The translations under genes were made by a program, and so were the position numbers. A stretch of 64,000 bases of DNA from Dama dama (taxonomy: Eukaryota > Chordata > Mammalia > Artiodactyla > Cervidae), in the NCBI RefSeq assembly GCF_033118175.1, contig NW_026870967.1, positions 186,001 to 250,000 of the forward strand, written 5' to 3'. The notes beneath the pieces were generated by a model that was not told where the DNA came from, made no database searches, and saw only the letters and a list, made by a program, of their open reading frames with translations. Of the stretch, positions 57,963-64,000 are shown in pieces (the first letter of the stretch is position 1; each line of letters starts with the position of its first letter).

Positions 57963-60900
57963 GAGGCCCTCTGAGCTCCAGCACCTTGCAGTGTGGAGAC
58001 AGCCCCTGCCAGCAACCTCCTCTCCAAGGAGGGCTCAACCGAGGCCTAGGCCCAGGGGAAAGGCACCACCGGGGATGAGACTGGGGAGGCGCCCGGGCAT
58101 GTCTGGACCCAGTCCCCGCAGCCTGCCCCTTGGTGGGGCTGTAACCCCGGAGGCAGGAAGGTCTGGGCAAGGCTGGCCAGGGGCATTGGCCCTGCTGGGT
58201 CCTGCCCCTGGCCTGTGGGGCCTCTGAGTACAACCGGCCCTCTCCCACTGGAAGACCTCCCCGGCTGCCTCCAAAGGCCGGTTTGCAAGCACTCCCGCCC
58301 ACTGTTCCCACCAAGCACGCACAATGCTCCCAAGCCCGGGAGAAAAGCGCTTCGGGGTGGTGCTCTCTCCGGGCCCTTGCCCCTGAGCCTGGGGTCCAGG
58401 CATGGGGAACACACTCCCAGGCCAAGACAGAACGACATGCACACGTCTGTTCCTGCCCCCTGCACCGGCAGAGAGCTCGGGGGAGCCAGAGTCTGTCAGG
58501 CAGCTGCTGGGTTGGCCGCCTGTGTGGGAAGGGGCAGAGCCGACCTAGGGGCAAGTTGGGCCTCTTCCTCTCCCTGCTGCCCTGAGGCTGCTGGGCCAAA
58601 GAGGTCTTGGGCATCCAGCCCCTTGCTGGTCCCTTCCCGCTGACGAGGCCCTCTGAGCTCCAGCACCTTGCAGTGTGGAGACAGCCCCTGCCAGCAACCT
58701 CCTCTCCAAGGAGGCCTAAACCGAGGCCTAGGCCCAGGGGAAAGTCAACAGCGGGGATGAGACTGGGGAGGCACCCGGGCCTGTCTGGACCCAGTCCCCG
58801 CAGCCTGCCCCTTGGTGGGGCAGTACCCCCGGAGGCCAGGAAGGTCTGGGCAAGGCTGGCCAGGGGCAGGGGACCTGCTGGGTCCTGCCCCTGGCCTGTG
58901 GAGCCTCTGAGCACATCCGGCCCTCTCCTGCTGGAAGACCTCCCCGGCTGCCTCCAAAGGCCGGTTTGCCAACACTCACGCCCACTGTTCCCACCAGGCG
59001 CGCACAATGCTCCCAAGTCCGGGAGAAAAGCGCTTCGGGGTGGTGCTCTCACCGGGCCCTTGCCCCTGAGCCTGGGGGCAATGCAGGGGGAACACACTCC
59101 CAGGCCAAGGCAGAACCAATGCACACGTCTGTTCCTGCCCCCTGTACCGGCAGAGAGCTAGGGGAGCCAGAGTCTGTCAGGCACCTGCTGGGCTGGCCGC
59201 CTGTGTGGGAAGGGGCAGAGCCGACCTAGGGGCAAGTTGGGCATCTTGCTCTCCCTGCTGCCCTGAGGCTGCTGGGCCAAAGAGGTCTTGGGCATCCAGC
59301 CCCTTACTGGGCCCTTCCCTCTGACGAGGCCCTCTGAGCTCCAGCACCTTGCAGTGTGGAGACAGCCCCTGCCAGCAACCTCCTCTCCAAGGAGGCCTCA
59401 ACCGAGGCCTAGGCCCAGGGGAAAGGCACCAGCGGGGATGAGCCAGGGGAGGCGCCCGAGCATGTCTGGAACCAGTCGCCGCAGCCTGCCCCTTGGTGGG
59501 GCAGGACACCCGGAGGCCAGGAAGGTCTGGGCAAGGCTGGCCAGGGGCACGGGCCCTGCTGGGTCCTGCCCCTGGCCTGTGGGGCCTCTGAGCACAACCG
59601 GCCCTCTCCCACTGGAAGACCTCCCCGGCTGCCTCCAAAGGCCGGTTTGCAAGCACTCCCGCCCACTGTTCCCACCAAGCACGCACAATGCTCCCAAGCC
59701 CGGGAGAAAAGCGCTTCGGGGTGGTGCTCTCTCCGGGCCCTTGCCCCTGAGCCTGGGGTCCAGGCATGGGGAACACACTCCCAGGCCAAGACAGAACGAC
59801 ATGCACACGTCTGTTCCTGCCCCCTGCACCGGCAGAGAGCTCGGGGGAGCCAGAGTCTGTCAGGCAGCTGCTGGGTTGGCCGCCTGTGTGGGAAGGGGCA
59901 GAGCCGACCTAGGGGCAAGTTGGGCCTCTTCCTCTCCCTGCTGCCCTGAGGCTGCTGGGCCAAAGAGGTCTTGGGCATCCAGCCCCTTGCTGGTCCCTTC
60001 CCGCTGACGAGGCCCTCTGAGCTCCAGCACCTTGCAGTGTGGAGACAGCCCCTGCCAGCAACCTCCTCTCCAAGGAGGCCTAAACCGAGGCCTAGGCCCA
60101 GGGGAAAGTCAACAGCGGGGATGAGACTGGGGAGGCACCCGGGCCTGTCTGGACCCAGTCCCCGCAGCCTGCCCCTTGGTGGGGCAGTACCCCCGGAGGC
60201 CAGGAAGGTCTGGGCAAGGCTGGCCAGGGGCAGGGGACCTGCTGGGTCCTGCCCCTGGCCTGTGGAGCCTCTGAGCACATCCGGCCCTCTCCTGCTGGAA
60301 GACCTCCCCGGCTGCCTCCAAAGGCCGGTTTGCCAACACTCACGCCCACTGTTCCCACCAGGCGCGCACAATGCTCCCAAGTCCGGGAGAAAAGCGCTTC
60401 GGGGTGGTGCTCTCACCGGGCCCTTGCCCCTGAGCCTGGGGGCAATGCAGGGGGAACACACTCCCAGGCCAAGGCAGAACCAATGCACACGTCTGTTCCT
60501 GCCCCCTGTACCGGCAGAGAGCTAGGGGAGCCAGAGTCTGTCAGGCACCTGCTGGGCTGGCCGCCTGTGTGGGAAGGGGCAGAGCCGACCTAGGGGCAAG
60601 TTGGGCATCTTGCTCTCCCTGCTGCCCTGAGGCTGCTGGGCCAAAGAGGTCTTGGGCATCCAGCCCCTTACTGGGCCCTTCCCTCTGACGAGGCCCTCTG
60701 AGCTCCAGCACCTTGCAGTGTGGAGACAGCCCCTGCCAGCAACCTCCTCTCCAAGGAGGCCTCAACCGAGGCCTAGGCCCAGGGGAAAGGCACCAGCGGG
60801 GATGAGCCAGGGGAGGCGCCCGAGCATGTCTGGAACCAGTCGCCGCAGCCTGCCCCTTGGTGGGGCAGGACACCCGGAGGCCAGGAAGGTCTGGGCAAGG

Positions 60901-63900
60901 CTGGCCAGGGGCACGGGCCCTGCTGGGTCCTGCCCCTGGCCTGTGGGGCCTCTGAGCACAACCGGCCCTCTCCCACTGGAAGACCTCCCCGGCTGCCTCC
61001 AAAGGCCGGTTTGCCAACACTCCCGTCCACTGTTCCCACCAGGCGCGCACAATGCTCCCAAGCCCGGGAGAAAAGCGCTTCGGGGTGGTGCTCTCACCGG
61101 GCCCTTGCCCCTGAGCCTGGGGGCAAGGCAGGGGGAACACACTCCCAGGCCAAGGCAGAACCACATTCCCACGTCTGTTCCTGTCCCCTGCACCGGCAGA
61201 GAGCTTGGGGGAGCCAGAGTCTGTCAGGCAGCTGCTGGGTTGGCCGCCTGTGTGGGAAGGGGCAGAGCCGCCCTAGGGGCAAGTTGGGCCTCTTGCTCTC
61301 CCTGCTGCCCTGAGGCTGCTGGGCCAAAGTCGTCTTGGGCATCCAGCCCTTTACTGGTCCCTTCCCTCTGACGAGGCCCTCTGAGCTCCAGCACCTTGCA
61401 GTGTGGAGACAGCCCCTGCCAGCAACCTCCTCTCCAAGGAGGCCTCAACCGAGGCCTAGGCCCAGGGGAAATGCACCAGCGGGGATGAGCCAGGGGAGGC
61501 GCCCGAGCATGTCTGGACCCAGTCCCCGCAGCCTGCCCCTTGGTGGGGCAGTACCCCCGGAGGCCAGGAAGGTCTGGGCAAGGCTGGCCAGGGGCAGGGG
61601 CCGTGCTGGGTCCTGCCCCTGGCCTGTGGGGCCTCTGAGCACAACCGGCCCTCTCCCACTGGAAGACCTCCCCGGCTGCCTCCAAAGGCCGGTTTGCAAG
61701 TACTCCCGCCCACTGTTCCCAGCAGGCGCGCACAATGCTCTCAAGCCCGGGAGAAAAGCGCTTCGGGGTGGTGCTCTCACCGGGCCCTTGCACCTGAGCC
61801 TGGGGGCAATGCAGGGGGAACACACTCCCAGGCCAAGGCAGAACCACATGCACACGTCTATTCCTGCCCCCTGCACCGGCAGAGACCTCAGGGGAGCCAG
61901 AGTCTGTCAGGCAGCTGCTGGGCTGGCCGCCTGTGTGGGAAGGGGCAGAGCCGACCTAGGGGCAAGTTGGGCCTCTTGCTCTCCCTGCTGCCCTGAGGCT
62001 GCTGGGCCAAAGAGGTCTTGGGCATCCAGCCCCTTGCTGGTCCCTTCCCTCTGACGAGGCCCTCTGAGCTCCAGCACCTTGCAGTGTGGAGACAGCCCCT
62101 GCCAGCAACCTCCTCTCCAAGGAGGGCTCAACCGAGGCCTAGGCCCAGGGGAAAGGCACCACCGGGGATGAGACTGGGGAGGCGCCCGGGCATGTCTGGA
62201 CCCAGTCCCCGCAGCCTGCCCCTTGGTGGGGCTGTAACCCCGGAGGCAGGAAGGTCTGGGCAAGGCTGGCCAGGGGCATTGGCCCTGCTGGGTCCTGCCC
62301 CTGGCCTGTGGGGCCTCTGAGTACAACCGGCCCTCTCCCACTGGAAGACCTCCCCGGCTGCCTCCAAAGGCCGGTTTGCAAGCACTCCCGCCCACTGTTC
62401 CCACCAAGCACGCACAATGCTCCCAAGCCCGGGAGAAAAGCGCTTCGGGGTGGTGCTCTCTCCGGGCCCTTGCCCCTGAGCCTGGGGTCCAGGCATGGGG
62501 AACACACTCCCAGGCCAAGACAGAACGACATGCACACGTCTGTTCCTGCCCCCTGCACCGGCAGAGAGCTCGGGGGAGCCAGAGTCTGTCAGGCAGCTGC
62601 TGGGTTGGCCGCCTGTGTGGGAAGGGGCAGAGCCGACCTAGGGGCAAGTTGGGCCTCTTCCTCTCCCTGCTGCCCTGAGGCTGCTGGGCCAAAGAGGTCT
62701 TGGGCATCCAGCCCCTTGCTGGTCCCTTCCCGCTGACGAGGCCCTCTGAGCTCCAGCACCTTGCAGTGTGGAGACAGCCCCTGCCAGCAACCTCCTCTCC
62801 AAGGAGGCCTAAACCGAGGCCTAGGCCCAGGGGAAAGTCAACAGCGGGGATGAGACTGGGGAGGCACCCGGGCCTGTCTGGACCCAGTCCCCGCAGCCTG
62901 CCCCTTCGTGGGGCAGTACCCCCGGAGGCCAGGAAGGTCTGAGCAAGGCTGGCCAGGGGCATGGGCCCTGCTGGGTCCTGCCTCTGTCTTGTGGGGCCTC
63001 TGAGCACAACCGGCCCTCTCCCGCTGGAAGACCTCCCCGGCTGCCTCCAAAGGCCGGTTTGCCAACACTCCCGCCCACTGTTCCCACCAGGCGCGCACAA
63101 TGCTCCCAAGCCCGGGAGAAAAGAGCTTCGGGGTGGTGCTCCCACCGGGCCCTTGCCCCTGAGCCTGGGGGCCAGGCAGGGGATCCATACTCCCAGGCCA
63201 AGGCAGAACCACATGCACACGTCTGTTCCTGCCCCCTCCACCGGCAGAGAGCTGGGGGGAGCCAGAGTCTGTCAGGCAGCTACTGGGCTGGCCGCCTGTG
63301 TGGGAAGGGGCAGAACCAACCTAGGGGCAAGTTGGGCCTCTTGCTCTCCCTGCTGCCCTGAGGCTGCTGGGCCAAAGAGGTCTTGGGCATCCAGCCCCTT
63401 GCTGGTTCCTTCCCTCTGACGAGGCCCTCTGAGCTCCAGCACCTTGCAGTGTGGCGACAGCCCCTGCCGGCAACCTCCTCTCCAAGGAGGCCTCAACCGA
63501 GGCCTAGGCCCAGGGGAAAGGCACCAGCGGGGATGAGACTGGGGAGGCGCCCGGGCATGTCTGGACCCAGTCCCCGCAGCCTGCCCCTTGGTGGGGCTGT
63601 AACCCCGGAGGCAGGAAGTTCTGGGCAAGGCTGGCCAGGGGCTCGGGCCCTGCTGGGTCCTGCCCCTGGCCTGTGGGCCCTCTGAGCACAACCGGCCCTC
63701 TCCCACTGGAAGACCTCCCCGGCTGCCTCCAAAGGCCGGTTTGCAAGCACTCCCGCCCACTGTTCCCACCAAGCACGCAAAATGCTCCCAAGCCCGGGAG
63801 AAAAGCGCTTCGGGGTGGTGCTCTCTCCGGGCCCTTGCCCCTGAGCCTGGGGGCCAGGCAGGGGGAACACACTCCCAGGCCAAGGCAGAACGACATGCAC

Positions 63901-64000
63901 ACGTCTGTTCCTGCCCCCTACACCGGCAGAGAGCTCGGGGGAGCCAGAAACTGCCAGGCTGCTGCTGGGCTGGCTGCCTGTGTGGGACGGGGCAGAGCCG
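57963..64000 (+). repeat. Nine ordinary monomers with recent duplications; last one partial
   Basis: Unit starts are 57963, 58645, 59326, 60009, 60690, 61373, 62056, 62738 and 63421. The last unit is cut after 580 bp by the window end. Unit 57963 recurs at 62056, and 58645 recurs at 60009 and 62738. No gene is present. Confidence 0.92.
58230..61014 (+). repeat. 1,364-bp tandem dimer duplication
   Basis: Sequence from about 58230 repeats with a 1,364-bp shift up to 61014, and I found no difference at the sites compared. Private variants occur in both copies: AGAACCAATGC, a 2-bp loss (near 59115 and 60479), GTCAGGCACCTGC, TTGGGCATCTTGC, GGGGCAGGACACC and TCTGGAACCAG. Similarity ends at 59651 versus 61015, where TTTGCAAGC becomes TTTGCCAAC, inside the subrepeat. 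Confidence 0.88.

Larger units (their letters stand above)
1..64000 (+). repeat. Tandem satellite array, ~682-bp monomer, 82 units
   Basis: The motif GAGGCCCTCT followed by GAGCTCCAGCACC recurs at 8, 691, 1373, 2055, 2738, 3418, 4100 and so on to 63421. Spacings are 680-684 bp except in nine enlarged units. Every unit is in the same orientation and no base of the window lies outside the array; bases 1-7 are the tail of a preceding unit. G+C is about two thirds. No interspersed element, simple-sequence tract, rRNA, tRNA or telomeric repeat interrupts it. The 82 units are 73 ordinary ones, eight with an expanded 129-bp subrepeat, and one with a 55-bp internal duplication. This is satellite or macrosatellite DNA of a eukaryotic chromosome. 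Length and composition resemble ruminant satellite II, but that family assignment is recollection, not a match I could test. Confidence 0.97.

Overview
The whole 64 kb window is one uninterrupted head-to-tail tandem array of a G+C-rich satellite or macrosatellite monomer of about 682 bp. Phasing on the conserved GAGGCCCTCT motif gives 82 unit starts, from base 8 to base 63421. 81 units are complete and the last is cut by the window end. All units lie in the same orientation and ordinary units are 680-684 bp. I see no unique DNA, no interspersed transposable element, no RNA gene and no credible protein gene. This points to eukaryotic nuclear heterochromatin, most likely mammalian. Monomer length and base composition fit my recollection of ruminant satellite II (the bovine 1.723 density class, about 0.7 kb and G+C-rich), but I cannot confirm that without a database search.

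The array has three nested levels. (1) The ~682-bp monomer. (2) A 129-bp subrepeat (SR) inside each monomer, present once in ordinary units but tandemly expanded in eight of them: 5 copies in unit 19107, 2 in 21668, 4 in 23843, 4 in 24907, and 14 in each of 27340, 35156, 41603 and 48050. (3) A higher-order repeat (HOR) built on the 14-SR unit. A long 7,816-bp, nine-unit form spans 27340-35155. Two 6,447-bp, seven-unit copies follow at 35156-41602 and 41603-48049, then a rearranged, truncated copy at 48050-53813.

Layout: 8-19106 holds 28 ordinary units with long-range mosaic similarity. 19107-27339 mixes ordinary units with modest SR expansions. 27340-53813 is the HOR domain. 53814-57962 holds units that are mosaics of types seen elsewhere. 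57963-64000 is ordinary units with a recent 1,364-bp tandem duplication and a second copy of one unit pair 4,093 bp downstream.

The main result is a readable recombination history. Several hybrid units join two unit types inside the 129-bp SR, one resolved to about 6 bp. The smaller SR blocks contain recognisable subsets, in order, of the 14-SR block. One unit (57226) carries an out-of-register 55-bp junction with essentially no homology.

The many overlapping open frames are explained by composition. The SR consensus contains no stop triplet on either strand and is 129 = 3 x 43 bp, so its expansion creates long open frames in several frames at once. The 682-bp monomer is not a multiple of three, so no frame persists through the array.
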